Assembly: GCF_932526225.1 (NCBI RefSeq)
Contig: NC_064048.1
Span: 3,673,597-3,737,596 of the forward strand
Origin: Nematostella vectensis
Lineage: Eukaryota > Cnidaria > Anthozoa > Actiniaria > Edwardsiidae
Direction of reading: 5' to 3'
DNA: 64,000 bases
Position 1 is the first letter of the stretch. Every line of letters begins with the position of its first letter. The translations under genes were made by a program, and so were the position numbers. Positions 34,300 through 46,628 of the stretch are shown here, piece by piece. The notes beneath the pieces are model-generated. The model was not told the origin of the DNA, did no database searches, and saw only the letters and a program-made list of their open reading frames with translations.

Positions 34300-37200
34300 T
34301 ATACGTTTCCCTGTGGTATGGTAGTCCAAGTGCACCTGACTATTGGTTTCCCTGTGGTATGGCACTCCATGTGCACTTGACTATTGGTTTCCCTGTGGTA
34401 TGGTAGTCCAAGTGCACCTGACTATTGGTTTCCCTGTGCTATGATAGTCCAAGTGCACCTGACTATTGGTTTCCCTGTGGTATGGCACTCCATGTGCACC
34501 TGACTATTGGTTTCCCTGTGGTATGGCACTACATGTGCACTTGACTATTGGTTTCCCTGTGGTATGGCACTCCATGTGCACCTGACTATTGGTTTCCCTG
34601 TGGTATGGCACTCCATGTGCACCTGACTATTGGTTTCCCTGTGGTATGGTAGTCCAAGTGCACCTGACTATTGGTTTCCCTGTGCTATGATAGTCCAAGT
34701 GCACCTGACTATTGGTTTCCCTGTGGTATGGCACTCCATGTGCACTTGACTATTGGTTTCCCTGTGGTATGGCACTCCATGTGCACCTGACTATTGGTTT
34801 CCCTGTGGTATGGCACTCCATGTGCACCTGACTATTGGTTTCCCTGTGGTATGGTAGTCCAAGTGCACCTGACTATTGGTTTCCCTGTGGTATGGTAGCC
34901 CAAGTGCTCCTCACTATTGGTTTCCCTGTGGTATGGCACTCCATGTGCACCTGACTATTGGTTTCCCTGTGGTATGGCACTCTATGTGCACCTGACTATT
35001 GGTTTCCCTGTGGTATGGTACTCCATGTGTACCTGACTATTGGTTTCCCTATGTTATGGTATTCCATGTGCACCTGACTATTGGTTTCCCTGTGGTATGC
35101 TACTCCATGTGTACCTGACTATTGGTTTCCCTGTGTTATGATATTCCATGTGCACCTGACTATTGGTTTTCCTGTGGTATGGTACTCCATGTGTACCTGA
35201 CTATTGGTTTCCCTGTGGTATGGCACTCTATGTGCACCTGACTATTGGTTTCCCTGTGGTATGGTACTCCATGTGCACCTGACTATTGGTTTCCCTGTGG
35301 TATGGTATTCCTTGTGCACCTGACTATTGGTTTCCCTGTGGTATGGTACTCCATGTGTACCTGACTATTGGTTTCCCTGTGTTATGGTATTCCATGTGCA
35401 CCTGACTATTGGTTTTCCTGTGGTATGGCACTACATATGTACCTGACTATTGGTTTCCCTGTGGTATGGCACTCCATGTGCACCTGACTATTGGTTTCCC
35501 TGTGGTATGGCACTCCATGTGCACCTGACTATTGGTTTCCCTGTGGTATGGTAGTCCAAGTACACCTGACTATTGGTTTCCCTGTGCTATGATAGTCCAA
35601 GTGCACCTGACTATTGGTTTCCCTGTGGTATGGCACTCCATGTGCACTTGACTATTGGTTTCCCTGTGGTATGGCACTCCATGTGCACCTGACTATTGGT
35701 TTCCCTGTGGTATGGCACTCCATGTGCACCTGACTATTGGTTTTCCTGTGGTATGGTAGTCCAAGTGCACCTGACTATTGGTTTCCCTGTGCTATGATAG
35801 TTCAAGTGCACCTGACTATTGGTTTCCCTGTGGTATGGTAGTCCATGTGCACCTGACTATTGGTTTCCCTGTGGTATGGCACTCCATGTGCACTTGACTA
35901 TTGGTTTCCCTGTGGTATGGCACTCCATGTGCACCTGACTATTGGTTTCCCTGTCGTATGGCACTCCATGTGCACCTGACTATTGGTTTCCCTGTGGTAT
36001 GGTAGTCCAAGTGCACCTGACTATTGGTTTCCCTGTGGTATGGTAGCCCAAGTGCTCCTCACTATTGGTTTCCCTGTGGTATGGCACTCCATGTGCACCT
36101 GACTATTGGTTTCCCTGTGGTATGGCACTCTATGTGCACCTGACTATTGGTTTCCCTGTGGTATGGCACTCTATGTGCACCTGACTATTGGTTTCCCTGT
36201 GGTATGTTACTCCATGTGCACCTGACTATTGGTTTCCCTGTGGTATGGTATTCCTTGTGCACCTGACTATTGGTTTTCCTGTGGTATGGTACTCCATGTG
36301 TACCTGACTATTGGTTTCCCTGTGTTATGGTATTCCATGTGCACCTGACTATTGGTTTTCCTGTGGTATGGTACTACATATGTACCTGACTATTGGTATC
36401 CCTGTGTTATGGTATTCCATGTGCACCTGACTATTGGCTTTCCTGTGGTATGGCACTCCATGTGCACTTGACTATTGGTTTCCCTGTGGTATGGTACTCT
36501 ATGTGTACCTGACTATTCGTTTTCCTGTGTTATGGTATTCCATGTGCACCTGACTATTGGTTTCCCTGTTGTATGGTACTCCATGTGCACCTGACTATTG
36601 GTTTCCCTGTGGTATGGTAGTCCATGTGCACCTGACTATTGGTTTCCGTGTGGTATGGTACTCCATGTGCACCTGACTATTGGTTTCCCTGTGGTATGCT
36701 ACTCCATGTGCACCTGACTATTGGTTTCCCTGTGGTATGTCACTCTATGTGCACCTGACTATTGGTTTCCCTGTGGTATGGTACTCTATGTGTACCTGAC
36801 TATTGGTTTACCTGTGTTATGGTATTCCATGTGCACCTGACTATTGGTTTCCCTGTGGTATGTCACTCTATGTGCACCTGACTATTGGTTTCCCTGTGGT
36901 ATGGTACTCTATGTGTACCTGACTATTGGTTTCCCTGTGGTATGGTACTCCATGTGTACCTGACTATTAGTTTCCCTGTGTTAGGTATTCCATGTGCACC
37001 TGACTATTGGTTTCCGTGTGGTATGATACTCCATGTGTGCCTGACTATTGGTTTCCCTGTGTTATGGTATTCCATGTGCACCTGACTATTGGTTTTCCTG
37101 TGTTATGGTACTCCATGTGTACCTGACTATTGGTTTCCCTGTGTTATGGTATTATATGTGCACCTGACTATTGGTATCCCTGTGTTATGGTATTCCATGT

Positions 37201-38350
37201 GCACCTGACTATTGGTTTTCCTGTGGTATGGCACTCCATGTGCACTTGACTATTGGTTTCCCTGTGGTATGGTACTCTATGTGTACCTGACTATTGGTTT
37301 TCCTGTGTTATGGTATTCCATGTGCACCTGACTATTGGTTTCCCTGTTGTATGGTACTCCATGTGTACCTGACTATTGGTTTCCCTGTGGTATGGTAGTC
37401 CAAGTGCTCCTGACTATTGGTTTCCCTGTGGTATGGCACTCCATGTGCACCTGACTATTGGTTTCCCTGTGGTATGGTACTCCATGTGCACCTGACTATT
37501 GGTTTCCCTGTGGTATGGCACTCTATGTGCACCTGACTATTGGTTTCCCTGTGGTATGGTACTCCATGTGTACCTGACTATTGGTTTCCCTGTGTTATGG
37601 TATTCCATGTGCACCTGACTATTGGTTTCCCTGTGGTATGGTACTCCATGTGTACCTGACTATTGGTTTCCCTGTGTTATGGTATTCCATGTGCACCTGA
37701 CTATTGGTTTCCCTGTGGTATGGTACTCCATGTGTACCTGACTATTAGTTTCCCTGTGTTACGGTATTCCATGTGCACCTGACTATTGGTTTCCGTGTGG
37801 TATGATACTCCATGTGTGCCTGACTATTGGTTTCCCTGTGTTATGGTATTCCATGTGCACCTGACTATTGGTTTTCCTGTGGTATGGTACTCCATGTGTA
37901 CCTGACTATTGGTTTCCCTATGTTATGGTATTCCATGTGCACCTGACTATTGGTTTCCCTGTGGTATGCTACTCCATGTGTACCTGACTATTGGTTTCCC
38001 TGTGTTATGATATTCCATGTGCACCTGACTATTGGTTTTCCTGTGGTATGGTACTCCATGTGTACCTGACTATTGGTTTCCCTGTGGTATGGTAGTCCAA
38101 GTGCACCTGACTATTGGTTTCCCTGTGGTATGGTACTCCATGTGCACCTGACTATTGGTTTCCCTGTGGTATGGTATTCCTTGTGCACCTGACTATTGGT
38201 TTCCCTGTGGTATGGTACTCCATGTGTACCTGACTATTGGTTTCCCTGTGTTATGGTATTCCATGTGCACCTGACTATTGGTTTTCCTGTGGTATGGCAC
38301 TACATATGTACCTGACTATTGGTTTCCCTGTGGTATGGCACTCCATGTGT
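34300..38350 (+). repeat. ~100-copy 41-bp minisatellite
   Basis: The unit is CTGACTATTGGTTTCCCTGT followed by 21 bp reading GGTATGG(T/C)A(G/C)TCCA(A/T)GTGCAC. There are about 99 uninterrupted units over 4.05 kb. Variant classes (AGTCCAAG, CACTCCATG, TACTCCATGTGTAC, TATTCCATG with GTTATG) alternate in a higher-order pattern; for example, a block of CACTCCATG, AGTCCAAG and CTATGATAG units occurs near 34.6 and again near 35.5 kb. Nearly every unit contains ATTGG, the inverted CCAAT box. There are no unique spacers, so it is not a CRISPR array. Confidence 0.95.
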
Positions 38351-40115
38351 TAGAAATAATAAAATTGGTATAAAATAGAAAATATAATGAGTTGGCAATT
38401 TTGATGTTGTTAAAAGTTTCGAACAGAGTTGTTTTCTAACTATGACATTACACACAAATACAAACAGCTAAAATATGTTAAGTTATGGTTCGGTTTTGTA
38501 GTTGCTATAGCTTAGCACAATCAGTTGTAAATAATTAATTTTAAGAGCCTCTCAAAGAGGCCTTTGTTGGCAATTGTTTACTTAGATGCTAATAAACAAG
38601 TAACTTTCTTTAATTAGGCAGGCGTGCCGAAGCTACTGTTTCTGAACATTTATTTTCACAATATAGAAAAATTAAAAGCCTGTAAAAACAGTCTTTTTTC
38701 GGAAAATGTATCATTTTTTTATTTTTAAAACCTGTAAATAACAATCAAAAGCACTATGGAATAAGAATATTGAACAAATGAAAGAATGGTGTTAACTTGT
38801 CAAAAGAGTACGAGGGCGATTTTCAATAATTAAGAAAATTAAACCATCGAAGATAAAAGAAATTAATATTTTCTTATTTTTTATTTTTATTTAGCCCTTA
38901 GTAAAATTTTCATCTATATGTTTTTTTAAGGTTTCCTAGATCACGAAATGTAACATTAAAATGAAGCAACTCTGGTTGTTTGCATTTAGAGGAATTTTTA
39001 AATTAAAAATCTAATTTCAAAAGGTTATGGGCGTAAAAGTATTAAAAAAATAGTTCTAATCGACATTTGTTTCCCCAGAAACATTGCTGAACAAATAAAA
39101 AACCTTGATAAAGTTCGCTAACATAAACATGTCCATTTTAAAAGTGGCAACGTAAGAAGCAAGAGATTTGGCAAAGAAATTTAAGGCAAGTGTATTCAGG
39201 TCGGTTGAAAAACAAAACCTTTGGTCTCGCATTAGAAATTGAACACCCCATAGTACTTATATTGCGAGACGAGGATCTTTTTTAAGTAGCTCTTTTTGAT
39301 ATTGTTCAAATGATGCCAAATTATTTTTGTAGCGTTTATTAATTACCCTCTTTTTTGCTATAAGAACGTTTTTATTTTCAGTTGATGCTCGGCCGTTTTT
39401 ATGTAGCATTTCAAGTTCGGGAATGTTCTTGTTCTTTTATGATACTATGAATTATTAAAAACGGGAATTACACACAGTGATACTTATTGTTGCCGTTATT
39501 AGGAACACAATAATGATTTTGCATTTTAGAACTCATCTCCTCATGACCTTAGCCTCGATATATTTTTTTTAATGCTATTTAGAATTTGGTGAAGTCTCAG
39601 GCTGGCTATATTTAAATACAAATAAATTCAGCAGTGGTATGACCGAGTTTGGAAATAACTTTCCACCCTTGTCTGAACTTAAGCCTTTAGGCTTGAAATC
39701 GGGTTTTTGCAAAAACCGAATAATTCTGAAAAAAATCGACGCAGGGGTATAATAGAAGTGTTCCAAACATGAATGGATGCAATAAAGAGTAAGACATATG
39801 TATTTGGAAGGAGTTTTATTGATAACTTTCTGACCTAATTGATATTCATAAACGATGTCCAAAGCACATGCTAAATAAACAATGCGCTGAGTTGAGTGGG
39901 CTCCCTGTGTTCGCGCCAACACCTTTGGAGCACTTCTCCCTGTAAAATTTGTAACAGCAGCAATATTCTAGCATTTAAACGATTAAAGGCTTTTTACAAC
40001 GGCTAGTAATCTAAGCTTTTCTCAGGGGTGGATCCAGAAGTTTTGTGACCTTATCGCTCGAAGCCTATTTTTCAAATAGCCATTCAACATTGATTTCAAG
40101 TCGTGTTTTCCCAGA
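38351..40115. other. AT-rich interval upstream of the plus-strand cysteine-rich gene
   Basis: No gene seen. The segment at about 39,480-39,620 shares blocks with 56,795-57,000 (TTTTGCATTTTAGAAC, AGCCTCG, TTTGGTGAA...CTCAGGCTGG), indicating a dispersed repeat. A minus-strand frame of 115 codons at 39,575-39,922 overlaps that repeat and is not convincing. Confidence 0.5.
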
Positions 40116-43100
40116 ATGCAGCTGGCGACATTTTTTGCTCTCGCATTTTTTGTACCGCTGACCTTCGCTGGTGATCACGGGCTTCCAGCCAAGTGTCTCA
40201 AAGAGTATTCGAGTATTGTGAGTCACTATGGAAACAGGAAGGGGCACTGCGCAAGACTTCAGGTATGATCGCCGTACACTTGAATGGGTGTCGGGCTTGT
40301 TATTGGCACCAAAGAGAAGGATCTTTTCGTAACCATCATTACCACAGGGGCATCGTGATTGTTATCAACTTGGCCCAGTCCCCCGCGCAACGTTAGAATG
40401 GGGAATATGTACACATGTAACAACTGCTTATCCATCTCACAAAACAAACTTTCTTATACGTTTTCTTTTTGGTTATTTTATCACAGATGATCCTGAATTG
40501 CTTCAAACCGACGGAGAAGACCGCAGGCGCATCTGGCAAGACCCTAGATGCCATGCGCTACCTGTTCTACCAGGAGGGCGTGTTTGTCAGTAAGCTTGGT
40601 GAATGTAAAGGAATGGAGACCGAGTCGCTCAAAGAAGTTGTCAAGAAAAGCGGTCAGTTTTAGACTTTAAAAGCACATTAGCATACACACATTGGCGCCA
40701 GTCGGAGCCCTGCAGTCTATTGTCGATGAAGTTTAACTGAGGCAAACTGGCTATGCCATGCTGACTAGCCCTAATAAGGACGAAAACAGCTGTCCATGGT
40801 TGCCGAACTGCACGGGTAATAGACTGTGCTAGCGTCCCGTCTTGGCCCGACTGGTGCCACTGTTAATTAAGTCCACTTATTAGTTTTAGAGACTAGTCGA
40901 GTGCGAGAGTGCGCCACTTCGATGTCTTTTTCACATTTTCAAAAAGTACTCGGACCTGGCGCCCGTTTCTCGAAACACCCGAGTATTTTCGGGCCCGAAA
41001 ACTTTTGCGTGTTTTCCTTTGTAAGAACCGCTTTCATGTTAGAACAGTTTGAACTTCCTCTTGGTTCATATTCCAAATGATTACGCTCAATAGGGCCTTT
41101 TTTGAAGTTTTGCTAAACTAAAAAAGTTACCCGAAAATTCTCGGGTGACTCTGAGGTCCCGATAACTTTCTTAATATTTAAGCCATGTGACTTTCGGGCC
41201 CGAGAAGTTCGGGAAAGATCAAAATCTAAAAATCTATAAAAAAATCATCCTTAACTTGAATCTTTGTGGTAAAATACGATGTTTGACGATATTTCAACAC
41301 ATCCAGATACCATAAATTTTACAGGAATTAGCCAGCTTTCCAAATTAAGGAATAGAAACGATTTCGTGCCCGAGATATCTCGGGTGTTTCGAGAAACGAG
41401 CCCCTGGCATTGTGCTGTTATATCAGCAAGAAAGGCTAAGAAGCGTTCAGGATTTAAAGGGAAGCCAGCCTGGAAAAAGAAAGCCGAGAAAAGTGTGCCT
41501 AAATTCGTGTTCGTTGCGGATTCTGATGTTGGTGAAGAGGACGATGAGCCAGAAAAAGGAAACCCGATTTCTGCTTCAAAGAGAAAACTTTCGTACTCTG
41601 AATCAGATGAAGAGAATTCACTCAATGAGGTTGCAAATGCTGAAGGCTATCGTCTCGTTTTTATGGATAGTTTGAGGGATATCGCTCAAAGGATTCATGG
41701 TTTCTCAGGATGCGAAGGTGAGAAATTTAGCTCAAAGTCAAAGCCAGTTCAATTGAATTTAAACCTAAAATATTCGCTTGCTTGTTTAGTTTATGTTTTC
41801 AATCCCTAGATTTTATATATAATGGATGCATACATGTTTCTGCCTTTTACCATTAATTTGTCCATTTGTTGTTTTCAGGAAAAGTATCAGTTGTAGAAGA
41901 TCCATCAAAGTGCTTTGGTTTGTGTAGCAGTCTTTTCATCCAGTGTGATTCCTGCGATCTAAATGAATTCTTCAGCACTGGTAAACATTCGCTATCGGAT
42001 CTTGCTCCAAGGACCATGCAAGGTAGAGACGTTAACAGAAGATCAGTGTTTGCTGCAAATGAAGTTGGCCTAAGGAGAGAGGGAAATAGCAGCCATCTGT
42101 GAAATGTTTGACATGCCACCTCCAGTTGCCCCCACTGCCTGGGCGACACATAATGAGCTACTCTACCAGCAGCACTTTGTTGCGATGAATGAACAATTAG
42201 AGAAAAGCCAGGCTGAAGAAAAAGAACTGTGCAAAAACAATGGCTTGACAGTTACCTCAGTCAGTTTTGATGGCACCTGGGCAAAAAGAGGGTTTACTTC
42301 AAACCATGGTGTTGGCTTTGCAATTTCTACCGAAACTGGGAAAGTACTTGACTATGCGGTAGTGTAAAAAAACTGCAATGCCTGCAATATACAGTCCAAA
42401 AAGCTGTCTGTTGAGGAGTTCGAACAATGGGCTGAAGACCATGAATGCCCTGGTGGCTATGAAGGCTCTAGTCCCAGTATGGAGACCTCATGTGCCAAGA
42501 AAATCTGGAACAATAGCAAGGACACTGGCCTAGAATACAGGTTTATGGTGTCAGATGGTGACTCAAAGGCTTTTGATGAGGTGAGACTGTCTACATTATG
42601 ACAATATGGATAAATCTTCACCTGAATATAAGCAATGGAAAAGCTCTCCAGCTTATAAACGTCATTTAGGCGAATACATGGATGATAAGTCAAACTAGCC
42701 GCAGAGTCATGAAGTTGGACTGTGTTGGACACGTCCAAAAGCGGATGGGCAAAGCCCTGCGTAAAGCCCAAGAGACAAAAGGCAAACTTGCTGATGGCAA
42801 ACCAGTGGGCGGCAGGTCAGGGAGGCTTACAAAGTCTGCAATCGAGAAATTGCTATGGGAATACAATAAGGAATAATGTGAAACAAGGGGTCTTGTTAAC
42901 CGATCAAAGGGCAAAAGCAATCTCAAACATGAAAATGGAGATCATGGCTGGCCTTTACCATAGCTGTAAGTTGCCAGTGAAAGAAAGACTCCAGTTTTGT
43001 CCTGTAAACTCCTGGTGTGCATATAAGAATTTAACCAAGACATTTAAGGAGAAAAAGCACCACCTAGACCCTGTCTTCGTAGACTCTCTCAAGCCTACCT

Positions 43101-45598
43101 ATGTTCGGCTTACCAGTGATGCCCTCTTAGAGAGATGCTTGCCAGGAAATACCCAGAATCCAAATGAGTGCTTGAACTCTCTTGTGTGGCTGAGGTGCCC
43201 CAAGCACAGATGGTTTGGCCGGAAGCGTGTGGAGATGGCAGCAGTCTCTGCTGCTCTGCACTTTAGCTCGGAGGCCACTGCAAAGAACAGAGTGATGGAG
43301 CTAGCTGGCATACCTGCTGGAGCCCAAACTGCAGCAGCAAGTACAAGGAGAGACAAGCAGAGGGTAAAGAGTGCTGAAAAGAGAACTTCTGAGAACTTCA
43401 AAAAGTACAGAAGATCTATTCGCCGTGTGAATGTTCGGGTTGAAGAACGTCGAGTGAATGAGGAGGGAACCACATATGAGGCCGGGGGTTTCTAGACGTG
43501 AAAACAAACATTTAGTAACCATCAAGAAGACTGAGACATCTTATTTTTTAAACAGCAGGCATGAGTAAATCAGATTGTTATCATTTTTTCACAATATTAG
43601 CCTTTTTTGACCATCTTGTGAAGAAATTGCCTATTCTCAAACTTTAAAGTGTTTTTTTTTCTAAGAGGAGGGTTTATATATAATGTCGCGACTGCCCAAT
43701 CTCATATCTTTTAGAGTATTTGGTATTTTTTGCTGAAATTTTCAGGAAATGCTGCTGATATAATTGCCTTTATGATTTTTTGTCAACAATAATTGTGTAA
43801 AATGTGATTTCCTTAAAAAAATCAAAGATTTATAGAAAACAAATCATTCATTATGTAAAGCTATCTTATTTTAACAGAAAACAATAAAAATATGCTGAAA
43901 AGCATACAATGCAGAGTCGTAAATAAGTTGGGCAGCAAGCCACGATGATTATAACGGCTCAAGTTAATTGGTTAATAATTAACTCACCAATAGTTAGATA
44001 TTAATACAATTACGACCAAATGAAAGCCCACTCTTTGATGATTACATACGTATATAACATGCCTTGTTAACTGCTTTGTTGAGTCTGTAACACTTTAACG
44101 AATATTGCACCACATTTTACCCAATTTTGACTGTAATCCCGCCTTGAATGTTATGTTGCAGATTTAGCAAAGAGGCTAAAAGCAAATGGCTTTGTAGGGC
44201 TTGACTCAGTGGGTAAGTCCATGATGAAAAAGTTGTAAATATGTACAACAATGTTACACGTAGGTATGTGGAAAGGTATAGCATAAATCATGTTTGTATT
44301 CTCTCACGTTATTTGGTGGCCGGTAATCAATAAATACATCAAATCTAGTCATATTCCGATCGAACTTTCTGTGTTTGGTTAGAGTTTTGTGACGTAAAAA
44401 GAAACCTAGAACTAAGGACCCATGTTACGTCGAAAAATGTAATAACGGAAATGTTTTTTTGCTATAGACATTTTATTACATTTTGCGTTGAAAGTTATTA
44501 CATTTCCCGCTAAAATATATTGCGTTCATTTTGCGTTTAAAGTCATTACATTTCGCGATATGACTACATTTTGCGTACGTTGGCCCCTGGAACCATCTCC
44601 AGTGCTTACAAACTAGCTCACAAGACTGCAACCTGCGTCAAAGTCCGTCACATGTAAAGTCCGTCACATGTAAAGTCCGTCACATGTGGTGCGACTTGAT
44701 CATGTCTCGCAATGTTTGCGCTATACAAATTCTAAACAGTTTATTTTTCATTTCACTTGCTCCTTTTTGCACGACTACGGCTGCTTGGCTATTACACTTC
44801 TATTTATCTGTTTATTTTGACTGTAAATGCGATTATGCAATAGGGATCACACAATAGTAAGTTTTCAGCCTGGCTAATTTTTCAGGTCTCATTAAGAGTG
44901 TGGTAGTTACATCTAAGCAATTTTTTGTTAACAGATTATGTATGAGACTATGTACTTTTAATTACATAAAATGCATTCTTTTACCTCAAATCTTCCCACA
45001 GCTCTTTGCGACGCGCGCATGGAACCGAGGATAGACGCAGCTTGTCTACAATTTTGACGCCTGACCTCGGTTTCACGCGCGCGTCGCAAAGAGTTCTCGG
45101 AAGATGTGGGGAAGGTAAATCAAATGAGTAAGTACGCAGCTGCTTTGTCTCCTATTATCTTCGTTCTACAAAGGAGTTCTTTTGTCTCTGTTCTTCTCGT
45201 TCTGTGTCGAGGTGCGGATATTGTTCATTTGCCCAATCAAATTGCAACTTGTAAGAGCTGCGTACTGACCCAATCAAATAGCCTTTGAATAAAAGTCGCT
45301 GATCCGCATATGATCCTCCCTATACCACTCTATTCTTTCAGAAACCAGCGAAGATGACAGATGCGCACTGGACGTCCACCGCGCGTGCATCGACAAATAC
45401 CTCCGCCGCGTTATGAGCAACCATGACGTATGCATGGACGCAGACGACTGGGCCAAGTGCTATCACGACGAAAAAGCGCGGGAAAATTGCAACGCAAAGA
45501 TTCTGGAGGATTTCACCGCCATGTTGGACGGGGAGGTTGGGCAGACTGTGATCAATGGCGTCATGGAAATCATGGGCAGGAGCTGCGTAAGCGAGTAA
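40116..45598 (+). CDS. Secreted 10-cysteine protein, 4 exons (novel family)
   Basis: Exons 40116-40262, 40487-40652, 44162-44212 and 45342-45598 join in phases 0, 1 and 1 to give 206 residues. Residues 1-18 are a signal peptide (LATFFALAFFVPLTFA). The mature part has ten cysteines (27, 45, 54, 89, 129, 137, 152, 161, 171, 203), an even number that fits five disulfides, and no membrane segment. Motifs shared with the minus-strand paralog are LP..C...Y, G.C.RLQ, a C near the start of exon 2, and C..D...W..CY..E..R.NC. An AATAAA lies 88 bp past the stop. Introns 2 and 3 hold a Mutator-like relic and foldbacks. I recognise no named family. The gene resembles rapidly evolving secreted invertebrate proteins; role unknown. 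Confidence 0.75.
40960..41404. mobile_element. ~445-bp terminal-inverted-repeat element
   Basis: The left end CCCGTTTCTCGAAACACCCG continues AG...CGGGCCCGAAA; the right end is its inverted copy (CGGGTGTTTCGAGAAACGAG). The repeats extend at least 35 bp with few mismatches. CTGGC flanks both sides, although part of it may belong to the element, so the target duplication is 3-5 bp. It abuts the start of the transposase relic and may have inserted into it. Confidence 0.65.
41405..43495 (+). pseudogene. Decayed Mutator-like (MULE-type) transposase gene
   Basis: The pieces read in family order. A basic N-terminus (ARKAKKRSGFKGKPAWKKKA) is followed by a probable intron (41,720-41,878) and a Cys-rich segment (KCFGLC...QCDSCD). 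A catalytic-core segment with SFDGTWAKRGFTSNHGVG gives the first Asp, and MVSDGDSKAFDE gives the second. Further on are LDCVGHVQKRMGKALRK, a CPVNSWCAYKN block and LLERCLPGNTQNPNECLNS. These match the Mutator-like transposase family common in cnidarian and arthropod genomes. It is broken by a frameshift near 42,078, an in-frame TAA at 42,365-42,367 and a further frame change near 42,870. It lies in intron 2 of the 10-cysteine gene, same strand. I could not define its terminal repeats. Confidence 0.75.
44992..45114. mobile_element. Foldback element with TTTGCGACGCGCGC arms
   Basis: The left arm CTCTTTGCGACGCGCGCATG continues into GAACCGAGG. The right arm is its inverted copy (CCTCGGTTTCACGCGCGCGT, then CGCAAAGAG). 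The outer ends CTTCCCACA and TGTGGGGAAG also pair. It lies in intron 3 of the 10-cysteine gene, has no coding capacity and contains a cluster of CpGs. Confidence 0.65.
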
Positions 45599-45685
45599 TT
45601 TCCCCGCCACTAAAAAGCGCGGGAAAATCATCGAATGGTATTTTTAACGCAGTTGTGGGGATTTGTAATACCAGGGTTGTTACTC

Positions 45686-45691
45686 AATAAA
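45686..45691 (+). terminator. Polyadenylation signal AATAAA of the 10-cysteine gene
   Basis: A canonical AATAAA 88 bp after the TAA at 45,596-45,598. Confidence 0.6.
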
Positions 45692-45789
45692 GGAATTGCT
45701 TGAGAATTTGTCTATCATATTATTACGAGTACCCAGAAGCGACACCCAAGCATTTTAAAGAACAGGCGGTGAAAGGGATAAAAAAGGGA

Positions 45790-46072
45790 AAGGGAAAGGG
45801 GGAAGAGGGAAGGGGGAAGGGGGAAGGGGGAAGGGGGAAGGGGGAAGGGGGAAGGGGGAAGGGGGAAGGGGGAAGGGGGAAGGGGGAAGGGGGAAGGGGG
45901 AAGGGGGAAGGGGGAAGGGGGAAGGGGGAAGGGGGAAGGGGGAAGGGGGAAGGGGGAAGGGGGAAGGGGGAAGGGGGAAGGGGGAAGGGGGAAGGGGGAA
46001 GGGGGAAGGGGGAAGGGGGAAGGGGGAAGGGGGAGGGGGGGAAGGGGGAGGGGGGAAGGGGGATGGGGGAAG
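45790..46072 (+). repeat. (AAGGGGG)n heptanucleotide satellite
   Basis: About 40 units of a 7-bp purine repeat, with G-run variants at the right end. All purines lie on the plus strand, so G-quadruplex and triplex structures are possible. The Gly/Lys/Glu-rich frame on plus and the Pro-rich frame on minus follow from the repeat and are not genes. Confidence 0.95.
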
Positions 46073-46117
46073 GGTGGTGTATTCGTCTTTTACGTTCACG
46101 ATAATCCCAGAAATATC

Positions 46118-46256
46118 TTTAAGGCTTAGTTCAAACGTCCCATTTTTCATGAGTCGTATTCAATGCAAAGGAATCCAGCTGGTTGTTTCATCTTCATTTG
46201 CATGCATTTGCATTGAATACGGCTCATGGATAATGCATGTGTGAACTAAGCCTAAA
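46118..46256. mobile_element. Foldback element with AAGGCTTAGTTCA ends
   Basis: The outer inverted ends are TTTAAGGCTTAGTTCAAACG and TGTGTGAACTAAGCCTAAA. A second pair inside (CATGAGTCGTATTCAATGCA against TGCATTGAATACGGCTCATG) makes nearly the whole 139 bp a hairpin. MITE-like; it follows the (AAGGGGG)n block. Confidence 0.6.
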
Positions 46257-46628
46257 GCACCAAAAGCGTGTAAACTGAATTTCTTTAGAAAATACAAATA
46301 TTAACACATTATTTATGATGACGTGGCTTTGGTGACCATTCACAACTCCTTAAACATATATTTTATATATACCTTTTAACATTGATTAAATATTTCATCA
46401 TATTATTTAAGTCATACTGTAATTTATATATACCCATAATTTTGCTAAAATAACAATAAGAATATCGATTTAAATAATTTACAAATGTAGCGTTCATTTT
46501 TACCGTATTGCAATCCCAGAAGCAGCAAGAGAAGCAGCATTTCAACAAAGACAACCATGTTAAGACTTGCTACAATACTGCATTCTTCACAAAAGCATTG
46601 TTCGTGCCTTATATCTAACTACACATAG

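Noticed and set aside
34300..38350. CRISPR array or tandem protein-coding repeat
   Set aside because: The units are contiguous without unique spacers, 41 bp is not a multiple of 3, and the only open frame is about 66 codons.
39575..39922. 115-codon minus-strand gene
   Set aside because: It overlaps a dispersed repeat shared with 56.8-57.0 kb and has no recognisable domain.
45700..46150. Gly/Lys/Glu-rich (plus) and Pro-rich (minus) frames
   Set aside because: They translate the (AAGGGGG)n satellite.
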